In this document: positions 9,856 to 21,000 of the stretch, piece by piece | Numbering within the stretch: the stretch's first letter is position 1 | How the letters are laid out: the number at the start of each line of letters is the position of its first letter | NCBI GenBank assembly: GCA_963681505.1 | Contig: OY811991.1 | Coordinates: forward strand, 4,500,387-4,564,386 | Length of the DNA stretch: 64,000 nt | Reading direction: 5' to 3' | Origin: Eunapius fragilis | Taxonomy: Eukaryota; Porifera; Demospongiae; Spongillida; Spongillidae | Notes under the pieces: model-generated | Databases searched by the model: none | What the model saw: the letters and a program-made list of their open reading frames with translations, nothing else | Told to the model about the DNA's origin: nothing | Position numbers and translations under genes: made by a program

Positions 9856-10945
9856 CCCAGGGGGCCATGCCTGGTTATGGTGCCCCCCAACCCCTATCAT
9901 AAATTTTTACTGTAGCGTTGCTATAAGATTACTGCATGCAGCGAATTTTCAGGAAGGTGCATCAAAGTCCACGCGTGCAATAAAAATGTACGAGTAATTA
10001 AAATTTCAGTACCCTGTAACTCCATGATGAACAGGCTAATTTCCAGTGCGTAAGAAAGAAGTTGTAGAGGACATAGGTGTCTCTTTGAACATGAAATAAT
10101 TTGGAAACTTGAAAAAATATGCACCAGGTCACTTCTCGTTGCCTCAACCCCATATGATGGTAAGTTACAAAATGTACAAAATTGCCTCTGGTCGTTTAAT
10201 GATTTTCATTATTAACAACAATGCTGTACAGAATGGTCCAGGAGGATCTTAAGTACATAGATGGTTTGGGGGCGGGTGTGGTAGGATGTCTCACTGTGTA
10301 CCTGCCCTTGCTATGGGGTATGACGGAGCGCTACAGTAAGCTCCTCATATCGCCAGTCGCTTTGCATGTGCCTTGAATCTGTTATTAATAATTAGATCTT
10401 GATAAACATTCGCCTCTCTCCCTAATCGGCTGATGCTACTACGCATCTATAAGCAAGTACTCAACATAAGCCTACATGCAAATATACGCTACAAATGTAC
10501 AACAGAACTAAGTTTATGACAATCGAATCACTTACAGAATGCCGCCCTTTTAATTCTTGAATAATGTTGATGCCAAGGCCTTTAAACTATACAGTCAGAT
10601 CCCGCAGCACGTGGCGTTGGAAGAGGGAGGTTACTTCCCTATGTTGTTCTCGCTTCTCTGTAAGTCCATCCCATAATTCACCAAATCAAAAATCACAGCC
10701 CAAAGCATCATGCTCTTCATCACACAACTTACACACTCTCCCTCACACACATCTACCTGTACCTGCAGTTCTTCACGCCTTTCCCAGTTGCAATCCAATG
10801 TCTTCTGCCTCCCTCCTACGCTTGAATGTTCAATGGGCGGAGCGAACCGACGAGATTTGTTGTGTACCGTGACGTATGTTGACCGTTCAGGTGATCTATT
10901 AACACAACTATTTTTAATGAACTGCGTTTTGTTAACCATAGCATA
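9856..10945. repeat. Left arm of the inverted duplication, upstream part
   Basis: No gene seen. Segments match the right side of the window in inverse orientation. TGGTCGTTTAATGATTTTCATTA at about 10,182 is inverted at 60,019-60,045. GGTCCAGGAGGATCTTAAGTAC at about 10,233 is inverted near 51,045-51,066. The block around 10,540-10,790 (GCACGTGGCGTTGGAAGAGG, CACACTCTCCCTCACACAC) is inverted at 50,480-50,660. By position this is RasGAP upstream DNA. Confidence 0.8.
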
Positions 10946-11760
10946 GATATTATAGCATAATAATTGGAAACGAGCCCAATCAACACTAATTAACACCGGC
11001 AATCTGCACATTCGGGTAATATTTGGATTGTGAGAGATCTATATATGATCTCTGACATATATATCTGACAGCAAGACTCCTATGTGTACGGTTATCAAGT
11101 CGAAATCTCCTTTAAGAATACATCGCTCTATACAGTGTACAATGTATGAAAGTAGGAGAGATAACCAATCAATTGCGCAATTAATGAAAACACGCTGGCA
11201 CTTTAAAAATTCCTATAAATTTTCCCATAATAGTAGTACAGACAGTAATGAGACACTGCAGTGTAAAAATCTATGCTCTATCAGGGAATGGTTTTGTATT
11301 ATTTTTAGCAATCGACCTAATGATGCTATAGCTGCAAGTTTCAATGGGTGTCAAAAACTGTATTTTACTTTATTCGCGCCGTACCTTATAAACAAACATC
11401 GCAAGAACTACACGTTGCAGTGTAGTAAACGTGACCACTATCTCTTTTACTTAAAAAAGGCACAAAAAGTAATCTACTAGGCCGAAACACCCGCAAGTTT
11501 GTTGCCAGAAGCTATTGCGCGACAAATACCATATCTTCCCTTCTGTACGTCGTATAACAAAAATATAAACATTCCCGAAACCTGCTCAAAGCAAGGAATC
11601 CGTATCTGCAACTGGTTTCAACGCAGCTAAAAAAAAACCAAAGGGGGAGGATAGCTAGATACTCAATCAACACTCAATTAGTAATAAGTGCGCGGATGGA
11701 GATTCCATGAAGTATAGGCGTCTATGGCTCACGTGCGCCGTTTCCAATTCCTCTAGTATC
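10946..11760. mobile_element. Non-autonomous DNA transposon, TTGGAAACG-type termini
   Basis: Ends are imperfect inverted repeats: AATTGGAAACGAGCCC at 10,962 and, inverted, CGCCGTTTCCAATTCCTCTAGTATC at 11,736-11,760. The left subterminal sequence CAATCAACACTAATTA also follows the left end of the element at 54,777. It has no convincing coding frame. It splits the left duplication arm and is absent from the right arm. Confidence 0.6.
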
Positions 11761-11764
11761 CATG

Positions 11765-11890
11765 ATCATAGTGAACCACGTCCACTTGTCCACTGCAGTG
11801 AACCTTGTCCAGTACAGGGAGCCATGTCCACTACAGGGAGCTATGTCCACTAGAGTGAGCCACTACAGTGAACCTTGTCCAGTATAGATG
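11765..11890. repeat. Short tandem repeat of about 18-20 bp
   Basis: Five to six imperfect copies of a unit like GTCCACTACAGGGAGCTAT, with AGTGAACCTTGTCC variants. Confidence 0.75.
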
Positions 11891-12950
11891 TTACCCTTGA
11901 GGTCCTGATCTCATTTGGTCTATGTGACCATGAAGGGCATGGTACTCAATAATAAATAAAACTACTGTATATAGTTGTTGGGGATAATTGGGATTGCAAC
12001 CCATTCCATATCAGGCCCCTCACCCTTTCCAGCTACCACACAATAAGGTGTCAGATCATTATCCCTTAGCTGTAGTGTGACACTCCATTTATATCATACC
12101 AACCCTCCCTTTTCTAAATACCTGTACCTGCCATTGAAAAGGTACTACATGGCTGGCAGATAATAGACTTTGGGTGTCCTTTCAGTTAGTTAACCACTAG
12201 CTAATTAGCTGACATAAAGTTTACCTCTTGATAATGACTTCCTTGAAGCCTCACATCAAACAGGGTACAGTACCCTCATTGTTGGGTATACAGTAATTAT
12301 GAGCTAACAGCCCTAAACATGCACATCTCTGTTTATGCAACAGTACTACAAAGCAGATTTTCTGATGTCATGAGGCGGGTTATGTAATAGTGGGTGACTT
12401 GGGCACGTGGCAACATGAAGCTGGGTTCTTACAACCTTTAGAATCTGAGAACTGGCTCACACAGATAGCATTTCATCCCATATTACAACATAACAGACTC
12501 AGACCTTACATGCAGCTCAATAAAAATAATGGAACATTAAGCACGTCTTGCAAGAAATCAAAATGGAGGTGGTAGACTTTGCAGCTTTGGAGTTTCCTAC
12601 CACAGAGGGGTTAACTTTTCATCCTGAATCCTCCAATTGCACCATCCCTCTCTCCGGCTGTCTACAATTGCCTTGGACGGATACCTTTGGCACCATACTG
12701 GTGCTGCTTACCCAAATACTAAAATCCTTTACTGATATGGTACAGAACATTAATGTGTTGAGTTCACGTATTTGAAAAAAGCTTCTGGGCAAGATGATAG
12801 GTCATGCAAGATTTTAGATAAAACATTTTTGTACAGTAGTACCAAAGGTATATGGACTAAATTTATGCCAAGGCAAGCAAAATTATGCAGCTACAGCCTT
12901 TTGATCCACATACTAAATTTAATTATTCCAAATCACACCCATAAAGCGCT
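11891..12950. other. Unassigned stretch
   Basis: AT-rich DNA with only short open frames. I see no motif, splice-consistent exon or transposon end here. Confidence 0.5.
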
Positions 12951-12959
12951 CTCGTACAA

Positions 12960-13130
12960 CCGCTGTTGTGTAGGGGGGAATGTCCCTTCAATTATAATGT
13001 AGCATTATTATTAGTTATGGTTCAGTTTGTCGCACAACAATTAAGAGGCAGCCACAATGGCGATGAGCACTCCGATCCAGGTGAAGCGAAGAAGTTGCCC
13101 AGCAGAGAAATGTAAGTCGATCTCTCAGGG
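12960..13130 (+). pseudogene. Extra remnant of RasGAP exon 1 and its 5' flank
   Basis: This repeats the 5' flank (GTCCCTTCAATTATAATG, GTTTGTCGCACAAC) and exon 1 of the RasGAP gene. The ATG is at 13,057 and the intact splice donor GAAAT|GTAAGTCG follows 13,111. Compared with the copies at 14,359 and 49,923, 28 bp inside the exon are missing, so the frame is broken. It is a direct repeat of 14,250-14,450, with a LINE fragment lying between the two. Confidence 0.85.
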
Positions 13131-13133
13131 CTT

Positions 13134-13964
13134 TTAAATATACAGTGAAGTCCTACAGATAGGCCTATTCCAATCAATAATTGTTCCTGAGCGTGACAGA
13201 AGTACCCGTGCATTGGCTCGCATCAAGGTAATGCTAAGTCTGCCATATAATTGGCAGATGGCATGTGACTTGGAATGGTTTCCCCTGGTGACTAGAAGAG
13301 TTGCTAGGCGAGATAAGGTCTGCATGGCTTCTGCACCCCAACACTCATATGTCTCGACAGCAATGGGGATACATGACCAGCCAAGCTCTAAGCATTTGGC
13401 ATTTGGCATCATTAGAATCCTTTTGCAGAAGCTGCTTGGCTTCTTTCTGGCTCTTCTCAAAGTTCTCTTTCTCCTTCTGGTGCAGCCTCTCAAGCTGTAA
13501 GAGAAGTATGTGCTGCAGTTAATTTACTATCCAATACTATCTAACTAGCAGACTTGTGCTTGCACACCTTGGCTGCTAGAGTTGCAGATCCACCCATCAC
13601 ACTCGTTTCCAGTAAAGTACTTGAATTTAGCGTAGATGTGACGGTCAGATCCAAGGCTGCTTGTTTGCCCTAATCCCAATGAGGAATGAGAATATCAGCT
13701 GGTCGTGTTCGACGTTCTTCATGCCCCAGACCACTTCCTTCCTCCATATGAGGACCCAGACAAGCCAGTTGGCAAGATTCTAAAAAGACATCTCTCTGTG
13801 GTGAGAGCCCACATCCCCCCCCCCCCCCCCCCCCCGCCCCCCCCGCCATGCTTGCATGTTAAGGCGTGGTGGCCTAAAGGGTCCAAAGCATGGGACGGAC
13901 AGAAAGGGCAAAGGGGATTGTTTGGAACAGCAATGCCCAACCACCACTTTACGTAATCTTTCAA
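13134..13964 (-). pseudogene. LINE-type reverse transcriptase C-terminal fragment
   Basis: Pieces in successive frames read as the C-terminal part of a non-LTR retrotransposon polymerase. They include a zinc-binding CPFCPSHALDPLGHHALTC motif (about 13,905-13,845), a GKQAALDLTVTSTLNS segment (about 13,650) and a C-terminal block (CIPIAVETYECWGAEA, LYGRLSITLMRANARVLLS). A poly-C/G run (13,817-13,850) interrupts the frame just after the zinc motif. The assignment rests on recalled family motifs, and the exact clade is not determined. The fragment separates two direct copies of the RasGAP exon 1 region. Confidence 0.7.
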
Positions 13965-14608
13965 AGATGGCTGGTTCCAAGCCTACTTTCTCATTGTATT
14001 AATTTAAAAATTCCCTTTTACACTTAGATTATATTTATGACCTTAACTTCTGATCTAGGTTGTTTCCTTCTTCACAATGGACCTTCTCGCCCACTGTCTG
14101 TCTATCATATTTTCTTTACAGCAGCCTGGAACTCAGCTGGGTTAAGATGGAGATTGGGCCTGACAGAAGGAGTAACTGAGAGCCAGGCTGCTGCATGTGG
14201 TGACAAAACTGAGAGCAGTCGTGCTTTGTCAGGCAAAGAGGCCATACAGTGTATATGTGTAGGAGGGGCGTCCCTTCAATTATGATGTGGCTTTATTATT
14301 TGTTATGGTTCTGTAAATAGTGTTTGTCGCACAACGGTACCGCGAAGGGGCAGCCACAATGGCGATGAGCACTCCAGTCTTCCAGTATTCGAGTGTGTAC
14401 GTCAAGATAAGTGAAGCGAAGAAATTGCCCAGCAGAGAAATGTAAGTCGATTCTCAGGGTCTGTGGGGGAACGAGCCATGGAGGGAGTATTTAGTTACCC
14501 CCCCCCCCTTCATGTACCTTGTCTTGCTGCAGGTCAGGTTTGAGGGATCCATTCTGCGTACTGAAGATCGATAATGAGACTGTAGCTAGGTAGGTTTTTA
14601 TTTATAGG

Positions 14609-14633
14609 AGTCCTTCCCCCCCCCCCCCCCCCA
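14609..14633. repeat. Poly-C run in intron 2 of the duplicate
   Basis: A run of about 16 C matches, inverted, the poly-G run of about 20 at 49,651-49,670 in the intact gene. The run therefore predates the duplication, but its length has changed. Confidence 0.8.
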
Positions 14634-14989
14634 CCTATTTTGGTGTTATGTCTCACTCATGTCCAACCGCTCGTGAGTCGTGCACCGTATACATGTGTGG
14701 GGATCGAACCCTAGTTGCTGTTATTTTAACTGGCTGACAGGAAGTTTGGACGTGTATTTGACATGGTACGTGACGAGTATCCCATTCTCCTCTCCCTCTC
14801 TCCCACCCTCATCTCTCTCCCCTTTTCCCCTTGTGTCCCTGTCCTCTGTATACCCTGTCCTTCCTCCCATGAGGTGTAGCTGTTGGTCCCATTGAGTAAC
14901 CATGCCTTTCACTTTGTGTATACGTGTTGTGATCTATGCATGTACATATCCATGTGTGTGTGTGCAGTATGTGCGTGCATGTGCGTGTG

Positions 14990-14991
14990 TG

Positions 14992-15038
<47 letters not shown>

Positions 15039-15045
15039 TGTGTGT
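14990..15045. repeat. (GT)n microsatellite
   Basis: About 18 GT dinucleotides within intron 3 of the truncated duplicate. The inverted partner at 49,210-49,265 is a (CA)n tract. Confidence 0.9.
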
Positions 15046-16046
15046 GCATGCAGACCTGTAATGTGATTGCTTAATGCTATGCTCCAGAACTGCTACAGCC
15101 TTTAAGACACTTGACCCCTTCTGGGGAGAAGAGTACACCTTCCATGTGCCCAACGAGTTTCAAGACATCAGCGCATTTGTATACAACTATGACATCATAG
15201 GGTGAGTGGAGGTTACACACACACCTCCTCCCCTCCCTGACCCCACATTCTTCCCCTCCCAAATTGCAGGGTTAGTTGTGTATAGCTACACCATCTGTGT
15301 GGGTGTTGTGGTTGTTGAGACTGGCCAATGACAAGGGGCCTTCCATTAGGGGGTGGAGTCACTCGTGCCATATATCGTAGGTGGCTTCCTTTGGCCTAGC
15401 CACCAGCCTACCATGGGGTAGCTGTTATTCATATCCCACCTTTTCTTCTGATTGGTGGAAAGGTTATGACTTTTTATTCAAAGTTGTCTAGATATGTCCA
15501 TGGTGTACATATGTGTGCATGTGTGTGTACCTGTGTGCACATGTGTGGGTTTGTGTGTGTGTGTGTGTGCATGTGTGTGTACCTGTGTGTGTTGCACTTA
15601 ATTCTGTACTAATTCCTCAGGGCAAAGGAGCCATTGGGGAAAGTAATGCTGGATAGAGAGACGATAGTCAAGCTGCCTAGAGGTAATACTGATCACGAAT
15701 GCACACACCCTGATGTACACATCTGCTCCCTAACTTTGTGCACTGGTCCTCAGAATGCATGTGCTATTATCATGAGCTCATTAGTTTATGCATGACTCTT
15801 GATATGGGCCATGCAGTTGCTCTGCATGCTACTGGAACCTCCTTCCATTGACCTGCACTCATGACCCCTCCCCTCCTCCCCCACACATTTCTCCTCTTTT
15901 TCTTTTCTCCTTTCACCACTCCTCACATGTTATCTCCTCCCTTTCATTCCCTACATCTGTCCCACTCCCTCCCTCCTCCCTCACCTCACTTCTGTGTTCT
16001 CCTTTTATTCCCCCATCATGACACCTTCCCTGTGCCTTGCTCATCA

Positions 16047-16240
16047 GGTGATAGTAATAGTATATAGTCCTATAATTAGCACACAAAATGCTACAAACGA
16101 GTTAAATATAGGACTATGACATTTTCCCTTACTATTACAGACCCTTGTTTCCTTGCTTTTTACACCACCATTGCCTTCAAATCCTATATCCCACCAACTT
16201 TCTCATAGAGAAGGTTTTTAATTTACTTGTGACATATAGT
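16047..16240. mobile_element. Palindromic MITE fragment at the duplication breakpoint
   Basis: Just past the end of the left arm, 16,140-16,235 matches one half of the hairpin MITE found at 51,368 and 53,315 (TTTTTACACCACCATTG, CCTATATCCCACCAACTTTCTC, TTTACTTGT). The preceding part holds a second small inverted repeat (TAATAGTATATAGTCCTAT versus ATAGGACTATGAC). A mobile element therefore sits exactly at the arm boundary. Confidence 0.7.
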
Positions 16241-16984
16241 TTCCTCCACAGATCATGTGGCTGAAACCTTTGCATCTGTGGATATCTTTGGTCGAGTACT
16301 TCTGTTGCTTAGGGTTTAGAGTCCTGAACTTATTTTTCTGCTAGGTTGAAAAACCACCAGTAGTTTGAACTGCTACTACAGCATTCCCTGCCAAATTGTC
16401 TAGCTGAAAAATTTATGCCGAGCTGGATAATCAGCAAACCACTACTTTAACTGAAGTGGGAGCTACAAGTGGTCAGCAGCTATGGCAGCTGAAGTTTGAT
16501 AATGGTCATATTGAGTCAGGTTTCTATACTCCTAGCAGTTGAGACTTATGGCTGCTGGAGTGCTTAAATCCAGTGCACCAGCATCCTATGTGGCCACAAT
16601 GTAGCAAATCCAGTCTTATACTAATGTTTTAATCTAACACTAATCAGAGCTAATACAGGACCTTTACTTTCAAATATATATACTCAGGCTATAGGTGGTT
16701 TGAGGTTGGAAGCTAACCTTGGTTATTGCACGTTTTCCAAGTGGTGTATATCAATTATTAAACAATTGTACAATTAACATTTCATCTCATCCCTTCCTAA
16801 TTCCAGGTTGTAATTAAGTGGTGGCCTGTCCTGGACGTTTCCTTTGGTTCTTGCTGCCCACTGTGCCCTGAGATTGCCCTGGACTCAAGGTTGTAGAGCT
16901 GTTCAGTGTCATTGGCTGTCTATACTTGTGTCTCTTCCAGTCAACCAGTCACAAATTAGTGGCTACAAGTCTGCTGACCAGTTG
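16241..16984. other. Unassigned spacer
   Basis: No exon, motif or repeat recognised. It lies between the breakpoint MITE and the 29-bp minisatellite. Confidence 0.5.
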
Positions 16985-17620
16985 TGGTGCCTCCATACAG
17001 GGTCACCCAGCTGTAGTACCTACATATAGGGTCACCCAGCTGTGTTGCCTCCATATAGGGTCATCCAGCTGTGGTGCCTCCATATAGGGTCACCCAGCTG
17101 TGGTGCCTCCATATAGGGTCACCCAGCTGTGGTGCCTCCATACAGGGTCACCCAGCTGTGGTGCCTCCATATAGGGTCACCCTGCTGTGGTACCCCATAT
17201 AGGGTCATCCAGCTGTGGTGCCTCCATATAGGGTCACCCAGCTGTGGTGCCTCCATATAGGGTCATCCAGCTGTGGTGCCTCCATATAGGGTCACCCAGC
17301 TGTGGTGCCTCCATATAGGGTCACCCAGCTGTGGTGCCTCCATATAGGGTCACCCAGCTGTGGTGCCTCCATATAGGGTCACCCAGCTGTGGTGCCTCCA
17401 TATAGGGTCACCCAGCTGTGGTGCCTCCATATAGGGTCACCCAGCTGTGGTACCTCCATATTGGGTCACCCAGCTGTGGTGCCTCCATATAGGGTCACCC
17501 AGTTGTGGTACCTCCATATAGGGTCACCCAGCTGTGGTGCCTCCATATAGGGTCACCCAGTTGTGGTACCTCCATATTGGGTCACCCAGCTGTGGTGCCT
17601 CCATATAGGGTCACCCAGGA
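16985..17620. repeat. 29-bp minisatellite (about 22 copies)
   Basis: Unit GGGTCACCCAGCTGTGG followed by TGCCTCCATATA. Copies are highly uniform, with a few single-base variants (TACC for TGCC, ATATTGGG). The array lies about 0.4 kb beyond the 3' end of the TMEM209-type gene. Confidence 0.95.
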
Positions 17621-17707
17621 TAGATAGGATAGGAATGGGGGTGGATAGGATAGGGGGTGGGTGTAGATAGAATAGGGGTTCCATGATTCTCACGTGAGAT
17701 TTTCTCT

Positions 17708-17759
17708 GCCAGTGGTGTTTGTGCATATCATGGGCGATATAGATGCAAACACCACTGGC
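17708..17759. other. Perfect 14-bp inverted repeat
   Basis: GCCAGTGGTGTTTG (17,708-17,721) and its exact complement CAAACACCACTGGC (17,746-17,759) with a 24-nt spacer. It lies downstream of the TMEM209 stop codon. Possible hairpin; no function assigned. Confidence 0.7.
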
Positions 17760-18019
17760 AAGCATAGCAGGGGCTTTAACCAAAACTGGTACACATCGCC
17801 TCGTTCCCAGTCCATTATGTACTATTGACCTGCGCTATATACCCTGAACAGCGCAATACCAAATATTCAACTGCCAGGGTTCCTAATAACAAAGTTCCCA
17901 CTCACTAACAACTTGCAACGCCACTTTCAATGCATCAAGTGCATATATAAACTGCCTTCAATGCACTGTACACTTCACATAAACATGCAGTGCTGAGGGT
18001 GGGCGGGGCACAAAATGGT

Positions 18020-21000
18020 TCAGCCATCATTTACTATCCACAAGATATTAACACCACACAGTTCAAGGTTAATTTGCCTGAAAGTGAAAGAGAACATTAC
18101 AAAATTAATAATACAAGGTTCAATAACTATTGAGTACATGCACACAGATATGTATATACATACCCTAACATCGAGTTCTCATGGGTCTTTATGTAGTGAA
18201 GAAATGTGACCACTGCATGGAACAGGTTGTTTCGGCCCTGGGCAAAGATCGGTCCAGATTAAAAGGAGCAATGCAGGTGGAATTATTCATCAACAGGGGT
18301 ATTAGACCTATTTGTTGGGTTGCACTTGACGATTAACGCACCATTTCTGAATGGCTATTCAATGTTTTTCAATATAAAAAACTAATATGAAAGCAACAAA
18401 TAATCAGCTCATGAAGAGCTAGGGCACAGACTATCAGCCACAACCGACGACACTAGAAGCTACAGCTAGCTTCTCCAGCACCTTTCAGCACTTGGCTATA
18501 CAAAGGGGCAATGCAGCCTCCACCCGAGGAACACTTATTTCTTCTAGTGACTTTTAGTGGGTTTTTGGTTTAGAGGTTTATAATAGGTATATTTGTATAT
18601 TGTTGGATAAGCCATTGCGTGCATATGTGTGGGGCCGTGCCATTTGTTCTGAATCGTCACGTCCAGCCATCTCTTGTTCAGTGGATTTATTCTCTTGCTT
18701 CTATGTGTTATGGGCATGATAACGTTCTAGCCACAGTAATTACTTTTCTGATACTACATGTATGTCAGGAAGAAAACTAGGAAACCATATAGGTTTTGAA
18801 AATTCGCTGCCTTTGACATATTTGAACACTGCTCATGTGATGTGGCTTGTTCCTCCCACCAAGAAGCACAGTAGCATGTAAGTGGGGAGCTTAGGTTGAG
18901 TACATACTCCTAAGTTACTAGGGATGGTAATTAACCAATTCAGTACAATCTTGCAGACAGAAGCACTGAGTTGCATTTCTCAAGCAAAATCATAAAATCC
19001 TGCAACATTCTATTTGGAATTGGAAATTAAATTGGAAGGAGTTCTTGCTCTCTTGTTTTCTGAATTCAGTTCCTAACTTACAAAGCATTCTGGAGGTCAT
19101 AGACACTACAACGGTGGAAATGCAAATCTGGACTTGGTGCATAAATGCAGAGATAATATATAGAGGGATTGGAAACGCGCATACTTTAGATGGGCAGTGT
19201 ATATAATCCATCAGACGACGTGTGATTCGCAGACTGGCATAAGAAAAAGAGCAAGCAAAGAAGGGAAAAGACGATCACCTAGTCATTGGAACAGCATTCA
19301 TCACTGAAATCGACTCCATTCAGGTATGGCTCATCTATTTTGTCACCTTTGGTGTCCAAATATGTTCCACTGCACAGTCATAAATGAATTTCATAAGACA
19401 TTGGTTATGGGGGGGGGGGGCGGTTTTTTTATCTGACAGTACATGTTGTGCATCTGTTTAGTTAGTGTTTCAATGAAACTCAGCGTGTATGATATACAAG
19501 TGTGAAGAGCGGTGTGGGGTATTCCTTTGTACATCGGCTTTACCGCATATCTATGGTGTGATATTGGTACCCTTTCTTTGTCCGACAGTTTCATCTATTG
19601 AGTGTACACTACGTAATACAGACCTGAACTTCCGATGGTTGGTAAGTGGTGTGACCATATTTACATGAGCTTGTAACGTATGTATGACTGTATGCGCTTT
19701 TTCAAAAAGTGATGGGAAAAGCTAAATTTCGATTAGGACATCATCGCAAGTATGAAAAGCATCCCTCATGTACACATTTTTCAATTGCATGGCAACGTGT
19801 TGCTGTACGTGTCTGCAGGGCATGAATTCAGCTGAAGACCATGAATCTGGATATCTACTTGAAATGATTGAAAAATGTCAACCCGTCTTGTACAAAGTTT
19901 CTGCGGATCGTAGTGTGCTTACAGTGAAGAGCATAGTAGTTCGTTCCATTATGGAATATTCATTTCCTGGCCCACCTTGTATTGTTACCAAATTTCACTT
20001 ATTACATCTCCATCATCATGCAACTATTTAAGGCCTTTTCTTTGTCAATCACACTTGAGTTAAGACGGTCTATATCAATCCAGAATAGAGTTGTCCTACC
20101 TTCTTTGCCACTGGTTCTGCATGTGTTTCCTAATAAGAAGCTGATTGCTTACAGGTGTAAAAATTGCATTTATTGATGAAGCGCTACCATATCCTACCAC
20201 CCAGCACTGTATTCTGCTGTTTCACAATCAGAGTCTGCGTGCTGTGTGTCTTGTATATCATATCGGGAAGCAGATGAAGTGTAAGAGTAAAAACAAAGGT
20301 CAAGGAATTACACACACCATCCATGTTAACTATCCATGGCACTAGTGTTATATATGTGTGTAACATGAACTGTTAACATATGCAGGTACCTGTATCCACT
20401 GTAAAGTGGTCTAGTTACCAAAATGTTTGTACTTTGCAACGCTACATTGATGGCGAAAAGCATTACTGAGTAAGGCTTGCATCATCAGTGCCAGAAATGC
20501 TGCCGTGGTTTATCAGTATGTCGGGCATTACATGTTTAAAGAAATTATGAAGTCACACCACATTATACCACAGCTTCATCTTCGAGTACAGTTGAGAATC
20601 AAGCACTGGCCTATGAGGAGAGTAACTGTTTTAGCAGATTATGTACCTCATCCAATAAAAAGGAAGTTACAAGAAGTGAAATCATGTCTCTTGACACGAC
20701 CGCTCTGCACTGAAGACAGGATTGATTCTGAAGGGGTGATAAATAATAGTTCTAGAGACTGGCTTGAACTAGTGTACTTAACATGCACTAATTGTCTAAT
20801 ATTTAGCTATGGAGCTGGAACTTCATTGCCACTTTCAAGTACTTCAACAAAAGATTTCATTGAATGAGCAACATCAGCTATTAAGAGCAATGAAGAAGCT
20901 GTATTCTATTGGTCAATGCACGGTGCTGAGTGGTGGGATAAGACCTCAACTACCAACTTGTTGGACAGAATAATTCATTTATGGATTACAATTCGCGAAT

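Larger units (their letters stand above)
14359..15682 (+). pseudogene. Truncated duplicate of the RASAL1/RASA4-type gene (exons 1-5)
   Basis: Exons matching the intact gene are at 14,359-14,441, 14,533-14,589, 14,741-14,777 (broken), 15,088-15,201 and 15,621-15,682. Exons 1, 2, 4 and 5 keep frame and splice sites. Exon 3 has lost its 3' end and donor: the bases coding NELFYR plus GTAGTA are gone. Exon 4 (114 bp) differs from the intact copy at only two positions. One changes Asp to Asn in the VYDYD motif of the first C2 domain, a likely calcium-binding loop. No sequence for the second C2, RasGAP, PH or Btk parts follows, so at most a partial C2 transcript could form. Confidence 0.9.
14250..16046 (+). 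repeat. Left arm of the inverted duplication, RasGAP exons 1-5
   Basis: This is the inverse of 47,655-50,045 at high identity through exons and introns. The match ends at 16,046 within CTCATCAGGTG, the intron-exon 6 junction of the intact gene (47,660). Differences include expansion of a GAGTGAGGTG minisatellite in the right arm only (47,740-48,200) and a deletion in exon 3 of the left arm. Confidence 0.93.

Noticed and set aside
10564..11011. Overlapping frames of 78-126 codons upstream of the RasGAP duplicate
   Set aside because: No conservation of frame with the inverted counterpart at 50,480-50,790 and no domain.
11082..11480. 132-codon plus-strand frame within the 10,946 element
   Set aside because: No similarity to known transposon proteins that I recognise, composition like random AT-rich sequence, and absent from related elements. 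Not listed as a gene.
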